Positions 47,300 through 55,809 of a stretch of 64,000 bases of DNA are shown piece by piece (positions within the stretch are counted from its first letter, which is position 1; every line of letters begins with the position of its first letter). The notes beneath the pieces are model-generated. The model saw nothing but the letters and a program-made list of their open reading frames with translations, was not told the DNA's origin and searched no databases. The stretch spans positions 1,612,001-1,676,000 of the forward strand of contig NZ_JACHNF010000001.1 of the NCBI RefSeq assembly GCF_014205295.1, given 5' to 3'. A program made the translations under genes and the position numbers. Source of the DNA: Kribbella solani (GTDB lineage Bacteria; Actinomycetota; Actinomycetes; Propionibacteriales; Kribbellaceae).

Positions 47300-50062
47300 T
47301 CAGTGGTTGAGCAGGGCGCCTAGGGCGGTGTGTACGGCCTCCGGGTTCCGCGTGCCGGCGGCCTCGATCAGCGCGGCGGCGGACTGGTCGAGGTAGCGCT
47401 CGAGCCGGCCGGCGAGGTCGGCGTCGTCGCCGACGAACCCGCTCTCGACGGCCGCCGCGGCCAGCGCGGTCCAGGTGGCTTCGTGGTCCATCAGCTGACG
47501 GACGGTGGAATCCGCCGCCAGTACCGTCGGCTGGGCGTACGGGTCGGCGCCGGTCCAGGTGTGTGTACCGTGACCAACTTCGACCACCTCATCCGCGCCC
47601 GGTACCTCGACCTTCGCGCGCGCACCCACCGGTACGGTGACGATCAGTTTGATCTGCCCGTCAGAGCGCGCCCACGCCACGGACGCGGTCCCGTACGGCG
47701 TGAGGTGTTTCGCGGACGCCGAGGTCAGTTGCTCGGTGTACAACGGCCGCACGTCGATCGTCCGGTACGCCGGTTCGGCCGCCGCGAGGCCGGCCACCCG
47801 GCGGTGCATCCAGTCCGCGACCGCGCCGAGCGCGTAGTGGTTGAACGACGTCATCTGGCCGGGGTTGATGCTGCCGTCGGGCAGCATGCTGTCCCAGCGC
47901 TCCCAGATCGTCGTGGCACCCATGGTCACTGCGTACAGCCAAGAGGGGCAGCCTGTCTGCAGCAGGAGCCGGTACGCCAGGTCGGGATGTCCGGTATCGG
48001 CCAGTGCGTCGGTCACCAACGGCGTGCCGACGAATCCGGTACTGATCCGGAAACCTGACGTGCGGACCAGATCCGCGAGCCGGTCGCCCGCGCGCTTTCG
48101 CTGCGACTCGTTCGGGAGCAACGCCCACTGCAGCGCGAGCGCGTAGATCGTTGCCGCGTCGCTCAGGACCCGGCCGCCGTCGGTCGTGTACTCGGCCGCG
48201 AACGCCTGCCGGACGCGCGCCGCGAGCTCGGTGTACTCGCGGGCGAGATCGGACTGCCCGACCAGCTCGGCGGCCTTGCCGACGACCTCGGCCGAACGGG
48301 CCAGATGCGCGGTCGCAAGGACGTCCGGGTCGGCCTTGGCGCGGAACGGGTTGTCCGGCGGCGCGGTCGGGTCGAGCCAGTCGCCGAACTGGAACCCGCC
48401 GGACCACAGCAGGTCACCACCAGCCAGGTCGGCCATCTTGTCCACCCACGCGCGCATGCTCGGCAGCTGCCGGGCGAGCAGCCCGAGGTCGCCGCTGCGC
48501 TCGTACACCACCCACGGCACGATCGTTGCCGCGTCACCCCATGCGGCCGTGGCCGGCGCCTCGTTCCGCAGCACGTCCGGTACGACGAACGGCACCGAAC
48601 CGTCCTTCTGCTGCTCGGCCGACAGGTCCGCCAGCCAGTTCGTGAGGAACCCGGCGGTGTCGTACAGGAAGCTCGCGCTGGGGGAGAAGACCTGGATGTC
48701 ACCGGTCCAGCCGAGCCGCTCGTCGCGCTGCGGGCAGTCGGTCGGTACGTCCAGGAAGTTGCCGCGCATGCCCCACACGACGTTCTGGTGGAACTGGTTG
48801 AGCAGTTCGTTCGACGATTCGAACCAGCCGGTGCGGTGCAGGTCGCTGCCGAGTACGAGCGCCTCCAGATCCTGCCTTTGCAGGTCGTCCACGCCGGTCA
48901 CCTCGGCGTACCGGAATCCGTGGAAGGTCAGCGGCGAGTCGAGCGTGACCTCGTCCGGCCCGGCCAGGATGTACGAGTCGATCGCCTTGGCGGTACGCAG
49001 CGGACGTACGCCGAGCTCGCCGTCCTCCAGGACCTCGGCGTGCCGGAGCACGATCTCGTCCCCGGCAGCGTGACCGCGAACCTTCAGGCGGACCCGGCCG
49101 ACCAGGTTCTGGCCGAAGTCGACCAGGGTCTTGCCGGCCGGTGAGGTGGTGATCGTGACCGCGGGCAGGACGTCGGTGATCCGTACCGGCGGGCCGTCCG
49201 GCGCGACCAGCAGGGTCAGGTCGGCGTCGAGTACGTCGACCGCTGCCGGTTCGCCGGGCTGCCTGCGCAGGTCGGTGGACTGCCCGTCGTACAGGTCGTC
49301 GGCGATGACGTTGCTCTCGCGGGAGGTCCACGAGTCGTCGCTGCCGAAGGTGTGGACCTGGCCGTCCGCGGTGGTGACCTCAAGCTGCGCGAGGATCGCG
49401 AGCCGGTTGCCGTAAAGCTGGCTCTGGTCCTTGAAGCCGATCCGGCCGCGGTACCAGGCGTTGCCGAGCAGGAACTCGAGCGTGTTCTCACCAGGACGAA
49501 CAAGCTCGGTCACGTCGTACGTCTGGTAGCGCAGGCGGTACTGGTACGCGGTCCAGCCGGGCGCGAGCTCTTCGATGCCGACGCGTTGCCCGTTGAGTTC
49601 GGGGATGTAAACGCCGTGGGAGGTCGCGTACAGACGTGCCTTGACGATGCCGTCCGGCAGGGTCGTGGCGCCCGCGACCAGGGGAGCGGGGGAGCCGTAC
49701 GGGTTGTCCCGCGGGCTGACGAACCGGGCGGTCCAGTCGTCCGCGGTCAGCAGTCCGGCTTCGACGGTCGCGGGTTCGCTCCAGTCACTCCAGTCGTCGC
49801 CGCGGACCCGGACGCGTACCTGCGCGGACTCGCGGGACCGCAGCGGTTCCCCCGGCCAGGAAACCAGGACCTGCTCGGGGGACTCCACGGTGAAAACCTG
49901 GGTGCCGTCGCGGCTGATCTCGACTTCGTACGCCGTCTGGGTGTAACCGTCGGCCGCGGCCGGGACCTGCCAGGAGATCCGCGGGGCCGCGGTGCCGGTG
50001 CCGATCACCGGGGCGGGCAGATGTTCGAAGCGGAGAGCGGTGGGTGCGGCGGGTTGCGACAT
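47300..50062 (-). CDS. Alpha-L-rhamnosidase (GH78), cytoplasmic
   Basis: A 920-residue GH78 enzyme releasing L-rhamnose from rhamnosides such as plant flavonoid glycosides or pectin fragments by inversion. The N-terminal region has fibronectin-like and beta-sandwich domains (about 1-400; VYIPELNGQRVG, YQTYDVTELVRPGENTLEFLLGNAWYRGRIG in parts). The (alpha/alpha)6 catalytic barrel contains the hallmark DVPTDCPQRDERLGWTGD (about residues 435-455), FGDWLDP and TTIWERWDS. A C-terminal beta domain follows (TIDVRPLY, GTASVAWAR). No signal peptide: substrate is imported first by the downstream transporter. The final 70 residues (WTALAAAAVESGFVG...) form an extra helical tail. Confidence 0.93.
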   Translation of the reverse strand: MSQPAAPTALRFEHLPAPVIGTGTAAPRISWQVPAAADGYTQTAYEVEISRDGTQVFTVESPEQVLVSWPGEPLRSRESAQVRVRVRGDDWSDWSEPATVEAGLLTADDWTARFVSPRDNPYGSPAPLVAGATTLPDGIVKARLYATSHGVYIPELNGQRVGIEELAPGWTAYQYRLRYQTYDVTELVRPGENTLEFLLGNAWYRGRIGFKDQSQLYGNRLAILAQLEVTTADGQVHTFGSDDSWTSRESNVIADDLYDGQSTDLRRQPGEPAAVDVLDADLTLLVAPDGPPVRITDVLPAVTITTSPAGKTLVDFGQNLVGRVRLKVRGHAAGDEIVLRHAEVLEDGELGVRPLRTAKAIDSYILAGPDEVTLDSPLTFHGFRYAEVTGVDDLQRQDLEALVLGSDLHRTGWFESSNELLNQFHQNVVWGMRGNFLDVPTDCPQRDERLGWTGDIQVFSPSASFLYDTAGFLTNWLADLSAEQQKDGSVPFVVPDVLRNEAPATAAWGDAATIVPWVVYERSGDLGLLARQLPSMRAWVDKMADLAGGDLLWSGGFQFGDWLDPTAPPDNPFRAKADPDVLATAHLARSAEVVGKAAELVGQSDLAREYTELAARVRQAFAAEYTTDGGRVLSDAATIYALALQWALLPNESQRKRAGDRLADLVRTSGFRISTGFVGTPLVTDALADTGHPDLAYRLLLQTGCPSWLYAVTMGATTIWERWDSMLPDGSINPGQMTSFNHYALGAVADWMHRRVAGLAAAEPAYRTIDVRPLYTEQLTSASAKHLTPYGTASVAWARSDGQIKLIVTVPVGARAKVEVPGADEVVEVGHGTHTWTGADPYAQPTVLAADSTVRQLMDHEATWTALAAAAVESGFVGDDADLAGRLERYLDQSAAALIEAAGTRNPEAVHTALGALLNH

Positions 50063-50098
50063 GTGACTCCAACCAAGGCGCTGATCAGGACAGGGTGG

Positions 50099-50110
50099 TG
50101 AAACGATTCA
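50099..50110. promoter_or_regulatory. LacI-type operator upstream of the rhamnosidase operon
   Basis: TGAAACGATTCA, 37 bases before the rhamnosidase ATG, has the central CG and TGAA/TTCA arms typical of actinobacterial LacI-family operators. The linked regulator is AraC-type, so a second, unlinked LacI repressor may also act here. Confidence 0.4.
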
Positions 50111-50216
50111 GTGGGTCTCCCGGCGAACCGCCTCGAAGTGGGGCGGAAGGGTGCGGCGGGACGTTTCGCCTGTGCACCGATCCTGCGGCCGTCGGTCGCC
50201 GCCGACTAGCCCAATG

Positions 50217-50256
50217 TGCACTTGGTCTAGCACGATCTGCACCTTGGACCTATCGT
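50217..50256 (+). promoter_or_regulatory. 21-bp-spaced direct repeats and -10 box before the AraC gene
   Basis: TGCACTTGGTCTA (50217-50229) recurs as TGCACCTTGGACCTA (50238-50252), 21 bp apart, as expected for AraC-type binding half-sites on one DNA face. The second copy runs into TATCGT (50251-50256), a -10 box 6 bases before the GTG at 50263 and therefore suited to a leaderless transcript. Confidence 0.55.
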
Positions 50257-50262
50257 GAAGCG

Positions 50263-51168
50263 GTGTCGGAGATGGCTGCGGAGCCGGTGCAGACCCGGGG
50301 CACGGTGCTGCACTTCGTCGAGGGAACCGTGGTGCACGCCGGCCCGCACGTGCACGTGCGCTCGCATCCGCTGCATACGCACAGCTTCTTCGAACTGTTG
50401 CTGGTGATCGGCGGTGCCGGCATCCATCACAGCCTGGCCGGACGGCAGCGGCTCCGGCCCGGCGACGCGATCCTGCTCCGGCCGGGGGTCTGGCACGAGT
50501 ACGTGGAATGCGACTCGCTCGAGGTCTACAACTGCTGTTTCTCGGCCGATCTGGTTCGCCGGGAGCTGGCCTGGGCGCGCGAAGATCCCTTACTGGGCTA
50601 CCTTTTGTGGACCGGACCGTTCTCGGCGCAGCGGCGCGGGATGCTCGCGACGCACCTCGATCCGGACACCCTGACCGAGGCGATCGGTCACCTGGACGGC
50701 CTGCGGCAGGTGGGGAATCAGCCGACCGGCCGGAATCGCGGGGAGCTGGTCGGCTGGCTGTCGTTGTACCTGAGCTGTGTCGCGCGAACCGTCGCCGGAC
50801 GGGACGAACGCCGCGACCTGATCCATCCCGCGGTCGTCGACGCGATGCGGATGATGGAGGCGGAACCGGCCCGGCGCTGGACGCTCACCGACCTGGCCGG
50901 CGAACTGCATCTGGCACCGGGCTATCTGGTCCGGTTGTTCAAGTCGGTCACCGGGGTGCCGCCGATGGCGTACCTGTCCAGGCATCGGGTCGAGCTCGCG
51001 GCCGACCGGTTGCTGCACACCGATCTGCCGATCAACCGGATCGGCGAGTCCGTCGGCTGGCCGGACCAGAACTACTTCGCTCGCCGATTCAAATCCCACT
51101 ACGGACTGTCCGCATCCACCTATCGGCAACGTTTCAATACGCTGAAGCCGAGTCTGTCCTACCCCTGA
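50263..51168 (+). CDS. AraC-family regulator, divergent from the rhamnosidase operon
   Basis: A 301-residue regulator with a cupin sensor domain (about 15-110; HVHVRSHPLHTHSFFELLLVIGG, RPGDAILLRPGVWHEY) and a C-terminal double helix-turn-helix (about 205-295; WTLTDLAGELHLAPGYLVRLFKSVTGVPPMAYL and INRIGESVGWPDQNYFARRFKSHYGLSASTYRQRF, in parts). It resembles RhaR/RhaS-type sensors and faces the GH78 operon across 200 bases, so rhamnose control is likely. GTG at 50263 fits a leaderless transcript; ATG at 50272 is the alternative. Its 3' end overlaps the convergent TetR gene by 10 bases. Confidence 0.88.
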   Translation: MSEMAAEPVQTRGTVLHFVEGTVVHAGPHVHVRSHPLHTHSFFELLLVIGGAGIHHSLAGRQRLRPGDAILLRPGVWHEYVECDSLEVYNCCFSADLVRRELAWAREDPLLGYLLWTGPFSAQRRGMLATHLDPDTLTEAIGHLDGLRQVGNQPTGRNRGELVGWLSLYLSCVARTVAGRDERRDLIHPAVVDAMRMMEAEPARRWTLTDLAGELHLAPGYLVRLFKSVTGVPPMAYLSRHRVELAADRLLHTDLPINRIGESVGWPDQNYFARRFKSHYGLSASTYRQRFNTLKPSLSYP

Positions 51169-51839
51169 ATCAGTAGGTCCAGTCCGTCGAGGATCCGGTC
51201 GAGCCCGAACTCGAGGCCCTGGTTCTCGCTGCCGGCCGACGTACGCATCGCGGCGGTGAGGTGCGGGAAGCGATCCGCCTCGGAGTTGAGGATCGCGCCG
51301 AGCGCCTGCTGCATGTCCTCCTCGGTCAGGCCGGTGCTGTGTCCGGGGAAGGTCGTGGACTGCTGCGCGATGTTCCGCACGTGGCTGGTGATGACCAGGA
51401 TCGAGTCGAGTTGCTCACCGCCGGTCAGCTTGGCGCCGGCGAGTGCCGCGACGCCGCGTTCCATCCACGCCAGCTCGTTCGGCCCGAGCAGGCGGCGGCC
51501 GATGGTGGACTGGAGCAGCCAGGGGTGCTTGGTGAAGCCGTCGTACAGGTCCATGGCCCAGGTCCGGAGCGCCTCGCGCCACGGTAACTCCGCGCGCTCC
51601 GGCGGTGCGCCCATGGCGAGGTCGCTCATCACCGCGACAAGTTCGGTCTTGCCCGGCACGTACCGGTAGAGGGCCATCTTGGTCACCGGCAGCTCGCCGG
51701 CGATCCGCTGCATCGAGAGGGCGTCGAGCCCTTCGGCGTCGGCGATCCGGATCGCCACCTCGGCGATCTCGGCCAGGGTCACGGCCGGCTTCGGGCCGCG
51801 GCTCGGCACCGGCTGCTTACCCCAGAGGAGTTCGGTCAT
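51159..51839 (-). CDS. TetR-family regulator of the flavin monooxygenase
   Basis: A 226-residue TetR-type protein. The helix-turn-helix domain lies at about residues 20-65 (LAEIAEVAIRIADAEGLDALSMQRIAGELPVTKMALYRYVPGKTELVAVM, quoted in parts), followed by a TetR_C-like ligand domain. Start at ATG 51839, with GGAAGGAAAG upstream; a longer in-frame start at 51908 would run over the operator and is unlikely. Divergent from the monooxygenase gene with paired TGTGT/ACACA palindromes between. Confidence 0.9.
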   Translation of the reverse strand: MTELLWGKQPVPSRGPKPAVTLAEIAEVAIRIADAEGLDALSMQRIAGELPVTKMALYRYVPGKTELVAVMSDLAMGAPPERAELPWREALRTWAMDLYDGFTKHPWLLQSTIGRRLLGPNELAWMERGVAALAGAKLTGGEQLDSILVITSHVRNIAQQSTTFPGHSTGLTEEDMQQALGAILNSEADRFPHLTAAMRTSAGSENQGLEFGLDRILDGLDLLIQG

Positions 51840-51869
51840 GTGCGGCTTTCCTTCCGAAAGGACTTGAAC

Positions 51870-51907
51870 TGTGTCTACCATACACATTACTGTGTCCGTC
51901 GGACACA
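51870..51907. promoter_or_regulatory. Paired TetR-type operators upstream of the monooxygenase
   Basis: TGTGTCC-GTC-GGACACA (51891-51907) is a perfect 17-bp palindrome. TGTGT-CTACCAT-ACACA (51870-51886) is a second copy with shorter arms, centres 21 bp apart. They lie between the divergent TetR and monooxygenase genes, the usual place for an autoregulatory operator. Confidence 0.75.
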
Positions 51908-51929
51908 ATTACTTTGACGGAGGCTGATG

Positions 51930-53114
51930 ATGAAGGTTCTGGTTTCTGGTGCGAGCGTTGCCGGTCCGTCGGTTGCGCTCTGGCTGGGTCGCGCCGGGCA
52001 TGACGTGACGGTGGTCGAGATCGCCCCGGCGCTGCGGCAGGGTGGGTACGCGGTGGACTTCCGCGGCGAGGTCTTCACCACGGTGCTCGACCGGATGGGG
52101 GTGCTGGCGGAGCTGCGCTCGCGGCAGACCGGCGGTACCGCGATGCGGTTCGTGGACGAGTCCGGGCGGAAGCTGATGCGGCTGCCGGCCGAGTTCGCGG
52201 GCGGTGAGCTGGAGGTACTGCGCGCGGATCTGTCGCGGGTCTTGTACGAGCACAGCCGCGACCGGGCGACGTACCGGTTCGGGGACACGATCGTGAGCCT
52301 GGACGAGCACGCGGACGGGGTCGACGTCCGCTTCGAGAGTGGCATCGAGGAGACGTACGACCTGGTGATCGGCGCGGACGGGATGCACTCGGTCGTACGC
52401 CGCCTGGCCTTCGCGCCGGAGCTGGTGCTGGAGCGGCACCTCGGGTACTACGTGGCCGGCTGGGAGGTGCCGAACACGCGCGGGATCAGTGGCGATTCAC
52501 TGCTGTACAACGTGCCCGGGAAGCTGGCGAGCGTCGGGGCGGACCAGCGGGACAGCAGCGTGGCGCAGACGCTGTTCGTGTTCAAGTCGCCGGTGCTGGA
52601 GTACAACCGGCGTGATCTGGACCAGCAGAAGGCGATTCTGCGGGACCAGTTCGCCGGCCTGGGCTGGTACGTGCCGGAGCTGCTGGATGCGTTGCCGGCG
52701 GCAACCGAGTTGTACTTCGACTCGATCAGCCGGGTACGGGTGGATCGCTGGTCGACCGACCGGATCGTGCTGCTCGGTGACGCCGGGTACGGTGCGACGT
52801 TCGGCGCGCTCGGGACCGGCACGGCCGTCGTCGGGGCGTACGTACTGGCGGGGGAGCTGGCCCAGGGCGACCTGCGGACCGCGTTCGACCGCTACGAGGC
52901 GCGGCTGCGGAAGGCCGTCTCGACCACGCAGGACGGCAGCCGGGCGGGGTCGTTCATGGCGCCCGCGACCCGGTTCGGGCTGGCGGCGCGGAACAAGATT
53001 CTGGACATCCCGTTCTTCATGAACCAGATGATCAAGATGGCGGCGAACATGAGTGAACTGATCGAGCTGCCGACGTATCCGGCGCTAGAGCAGGGGAAGG
53101 TCGGTCAGGAATGA
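51930..53114 (+). CDS. FAD-dependent monooxygenase (TetX/PHBH type)
   Basis: A 394-residue class A flavoprotein monooxygenase. FAD-binding motifs are the N-terminal VLVSGASVAGPSVALWLGRAGHDVTVVE (in parts), the DG motif YDLVIGADGMHSVVRR, and the C-terminal GD motif IVLLGDAGYGATFGALGTGTAV. Such enzymes hydroxylate aromatics or inactivate tetracycline- and rifamycin-like drugs. ATG at 51930 is six bases after GGAGG; ATG 51927 is too close. Control by the adjacent TetR suggests induction by its own substrate or a related drug. The 3' end overlaps the convergent PGPGW gene by 30 bases. Confidence 0.9.
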   Translation: MKVLVSGASVAGPSVALWLGRAGHDVTVVEIAPALRQGGYAVDFRGEVFTTVLDRMGVLAELRSRQTGGTAMRFVDESGRKLMRLPAEFAGGELEVLRADLSRVLYEHSRDRATYRFGDTIVSLDEHADGVDVRFESGIEETYDLVIGADGMHSVVRRLAFAPELVLERHLGYYVAGWEVPNTRGISGDSLLYNVPGKLASVGADQRDSSVAQTLFVFKSPVLEYNRRDLDQQKAILRDQFAGLGWYVPELLDALPAATELYFDSISRVRVDRWSTDRIVLLGDAGYGATFGALGTGTAVVGAYVLAGELAQGDLRTAFDRYEARLRKAVSTTQDGSRAGSFMAPATRFGLAARNKILDIPFFMNQMIKMAANMSELIELPTYPALEQGKVGQE

Positions 53115-53540
53115 CTCCCAGCTGTCCGGAAGCCAGCCCGGTACGCCGAGGACAGCCAGGTACCCCCAGACGCCGACCATTACGCAAGCGAACAGGGTCG
53201 CCGTCCCGAGTGCCTTCAGCCAAGCGGGCTGCTTGCCGGTCCAGGTGGTGAGGGTCTTGACCCAGCCCTTGACCCGGTACAGCAGCCGCTGTGCCCACTC
53301 GAACTCACTGGACAGCACGGCCAGCCCGGCGATGAACAACGGGATGCCACCTGGGCCGGGCAGCCAGCCGGTGAGCGGCGCCGCGATGAGCAGCAAGCCA
53401 CCGACAACGCCCACGCCGATCCGGTAGAGCGCCAACTTCCGCGGGTTCTCCCGGATCCGCCGCCGCCACTCCCACTTGTCGTCGGCAGCGTCCAGCGTGA
53501 TGTTGTCATCCGTGCGGTCGGGACTCTCTTGCTCGGCCAC
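53085..53540 (-). CDS. PGPGW-type (TIGR02611) membrane protein
   Basis: A 151-residue protein with an acidic N-terminus, helices at about 40-60 and 66-80, and a further helix pair near 108-130. The segment LTGWLPGPGGIPLFIAGLAVLSSEFEWAQRLL (in parts) matches the PGPGW/TIGR02611 family of actinobacterial membrane proteins, with GG in place of GW. Function unknown. GTG at 53540. Confidence 0.85.
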   Translation of the reverse strand: MAEQESPDRTDDNITLDAADDKWEWRRRIRENPRKLALYRIGVGVVGGLLLIAAPLTGWLPGPGGIPLFIAGLAVLSSEFEWAQRLLYRVKGWVKTLTTWTGKQPAWLKALGTATLFACVMVGVWGYLAVLGVPGWLPDSWESFLTDLPLL

Positions 53541-53564
53541 TCTTACAGCGTACGTGGTCGATCC

Positions 53565-53585
53565 AGGCGCTAGGCGCTAGGCGCT
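53565..53585. repeat. Three tandem copies of AGGCGCT
   Basis: AGGCGCT is repeated three times without interruption across the stop codon of the multi-domain peptidase gene. In minus-strand reading it places TAG stops in succession, so copy-number change would hardly alter the protein. Confidence 0.7.
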
Positions 53586-55712
53586 TGGGGGTTTGCCGAA
53601 CTCCCAGTGCCACGGCTCCTCGCGGTTGCCGCCCTGCTCGGCCCAGCCCGGGTGCAGCCAGCCGTAGTTGCCGGCGTGCGCCTTCATCCACAGGTACTGC
53701 GGGGTGTTGTACTTGTCGATCCCACCGCACAGATCGACGGCCACACCCCAGCCGTGGTTCGACGTACCGGGCAGTGCGGCCAGCGAGGGCTTGCGCTGGT
53801 ACAGGTCGACCTGGGCGGTGTACGAGCGGTACGAGTCGGTGATGCACAGCGACTTGCCGAACTGAGCCCGGTAGGCGCCCGTCATCTGCAGGTACGCGGC
53901 CGCGGCATCGCAGCGGAGCATTTGGCCGCCACCGATCGCACAGAGCTTGCCGGCCGGGATCATGCCGTTGCTGTAGCCACCCCAGCCGGTGCTGGCGGAA
54001 CCGGTCGCCAGGAACGGCATTGGGTTGACCGGATCGCCGCCCAGCCGCACCTCGAAGTGGAGGTGTGGACCGGTCGAGTTGCCCTCGCTGCCGACCGCGC
54101 CGATCTGCTGACCGGCGGTGACCTGCTGGCCGTCCGTGACGTCGACTCGGCTCAGGTGCGCGTACAGGGTTTCCAGCCCGTTCCCGTGGTCGATCCGGAC
54201 CAGGTTGCCTGCCCAGCCCGGGTGCTCGACGCGTACGACGCCCGAGGTGACCGCGCGGACCGGTGTACCGATGGCGGCGGGGAAGTCCTGGCCGGTGTGG
54301 AACCCGGTCGACCACATCGAACCGGACTGGCCGAAGGGTGTGCCGATCTCGTACGTGCCGTCCGGCAACGGCCAGGTCCAGGCGCCGGTGCCGACGTCGT
54401 ACGAGGTGGCGGTGTTGCCGCAGCGGAACGCGTACGCGTCGGAGGTCGCGGCCGGCGGTACCTGCGGCTTGGCCGGTGCGCCGAGGGTCGGGCGCAGCGC
54501 CGCGTACAGGTTGTCCGGGACGGTGGTGACGACGACCGCGCCCTTCGCCTCGTCGGCGGCGATCATCTCGCCGTTGTCGAGGGCGACGCCGATGTGAACG
54601 AGCCCGAGCGACTTGCTGCCCATCACGAGCAGATCGCCCGGCTCGATCTGGGCATTCGGCACGGCCTGGTAGTCCGGGTACACCTTCGAGACCAGGTTGG
54701 GCAGAGTCGTGTACGGCTCCCAGGCGACTCGCGCGGCGCCGAGACAGCCGTACTTGTCCGGCCCGGTCGCGGCGACACCGTACGGCTTGCCGACCAGGCT
54801 GAACGCTTGGTTGACCGCGCGGATCGCTTCGGCGGACATGACCCGTACCGTCCGGCCCGCGACTGCCACGGAGGCGACGCCGGGGACGGCCGCGCCGCGC
54901 CGGGTCAATGGGGCCAGGCCGGCGGGCAGCTTGTTCGGGTCCTTCAGTACGGCGGCGGCCGGGGGAGTGATCTTTGTCGTGGTCAGCTCGGTCAGGTACG
55001 CCTGCCAGCGGCTGAGCGCCTGCTGATTGCGCGCCTTCTGCAGTTGCTGGGACAGGGCGGACGCCACGTCGAGATCGGCCGCTTGGTTGGCCATGGACGC
55101 CGTCGCGTCTGCTGCCTGCTGCTGGACCTGCTTGCTCAGCTCCTGCGCCTTCGCCGCCGCTTGGTTCGCGGCGGCACGCTTGGCGGCTGCCTCTCCCTTG
55201 AGCCGGTTCGACTCGGACTCGGCCGCCATCGCGGTCCGGTACTGCGCGACCTGCGTGCTGCCGAGCTGGGTGATCGCGGTCTGCCGGTCGGCGATCTCCT
55301 GGAGGTTCTCCGCGACCGGGGCGAGCGACCAGAGCATCGACTCAGTACCCATCACGGTGGGGATACCCAGTTGGTACGCCTGCGCGGTCAGTACGCCGAG
55401 CCGGCGCCGCTCCTCGTCCGCCTTGCCGCGGGAGGTGGTCGCCGTGCTCTCCGCCTTCTTCGCGGCGGCCTCCGCGGCCTGGGCGTCCTTGAGCGCCTTC
55501 GTGTACGCGATCGTCGCCTTTGCGAAGTCGGCCTGGACGGCGGCGGCCTCGGCCTGGAGCTGCTCGAGCGACCGGTTCACGTCGGTCACCGAAGCGGGCG
55601 GCGGCTGCGACGTACTGGGCGAGGGATCGTCGGCGTAGGCCGGCAGCCCGATCACCGCCAGCAACGTGCCGAGCGCCGCGAACCGCAGGCCGCGGCGTCT
55701 CCCCAGTTCCAT
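53577..55712 (-). CDS. Secreted peptidoglycan hydrolase with NlpC/P60-like, M23 and VanY-type M15 domains
   Basis: A 711-residue exported protein. Signal peptide to about residue 27 (LPAYA), then a long alanine-rich coiled coil (about 44-240) like those of RipA/FtsX-linked hydrolases. A permuted or weak NlpC/P60-like domain follows (about 290-410) with C323 in KYGCLGAARVAW and H373 in GLVHIGVALDNGEMI. An M23 metallopeptidase domain (about 445-565) has H472 and D476 in HTGQD and H550/H552 in GPHLHFEV. The C-terminus (about 590-711) is a VanY/M15B D,D-carboxypeptidase-like domain with H653 and D660 in SNHGWGVAVD and H702 in EPWHWEF. All three catalytic sites keep their key residues. ATG at 55712 follows AGGGGGACGG. 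It probably acts in wall remodelling at division. Confidence 0.9.
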   Translation of the reverse strand: MELGRRRGLRFAALGTLLAVIGLPAYADDPSPSTSQPPPASVTDVNRSLEQLQAEAAAVQADFAKATIAYTKALKDAQAAEAAAKKAESTATTSRGKADEERRRLGVLTAQAYQLGIPTVMGTESMLWSLAPVAENLQEIADRQTAITQLGSTQVAQYRTAMAAESESNRLKGEAAAKRAAANQAAAKAQELSKQVQQQAADATASMANQAADLDVASALSQQLQKARNQQALSRWQAYLTELTTTKITPPAAAVLKDPNKLPAGLAPLTRRGAAVPGVASVAVAGRTVRVMSAEAIRAVNQAFSLVGKPYGVAATGPDKYGCLGAARVAWEPYTTLPNLVSKVYPDYQAVPNAQIEPGDLLVMGSKSLGLVHIGVALDNGEMIAADEAKGAVVVTTVPDNLYAALRPTLGAPAKPQVPPAATSDAYAFRCGNTATSYDVGTGAWTWPLPDGTYEIGTPFGQSGSMWSTGFHTGQDFPAAIGTPVRAVTSGVVRVEHPGWAGNLVRIDHGNGLETLYAHLSRVDVTDGQQVTAGQQIGAVGSEGNSTGPHLHFEVRLGGDPVNPMPFLATGSASTGWGGYSNGMIPAGKLCAIGGGQMLRCDAAAAYLQMTGAYRAQFGKSLCITDSYRSYTAQVDLYQRKPSLAALPGTSNHGWGVAVDLCGGIDKYNTPQYLWMKAHAGNYGWLHPGWAEQGGNREEPWHWEFGKPPSA

Positions 55713-55809
55713 CCGTCCCCCTGGACGCCTCATTCCGTGTCACGCCTCACGCGCGAGCCCAGCGTAGGCGCCGTACGGTCCTTACGGAACCCCGGTTAGC
55801 ATTCAGTCC

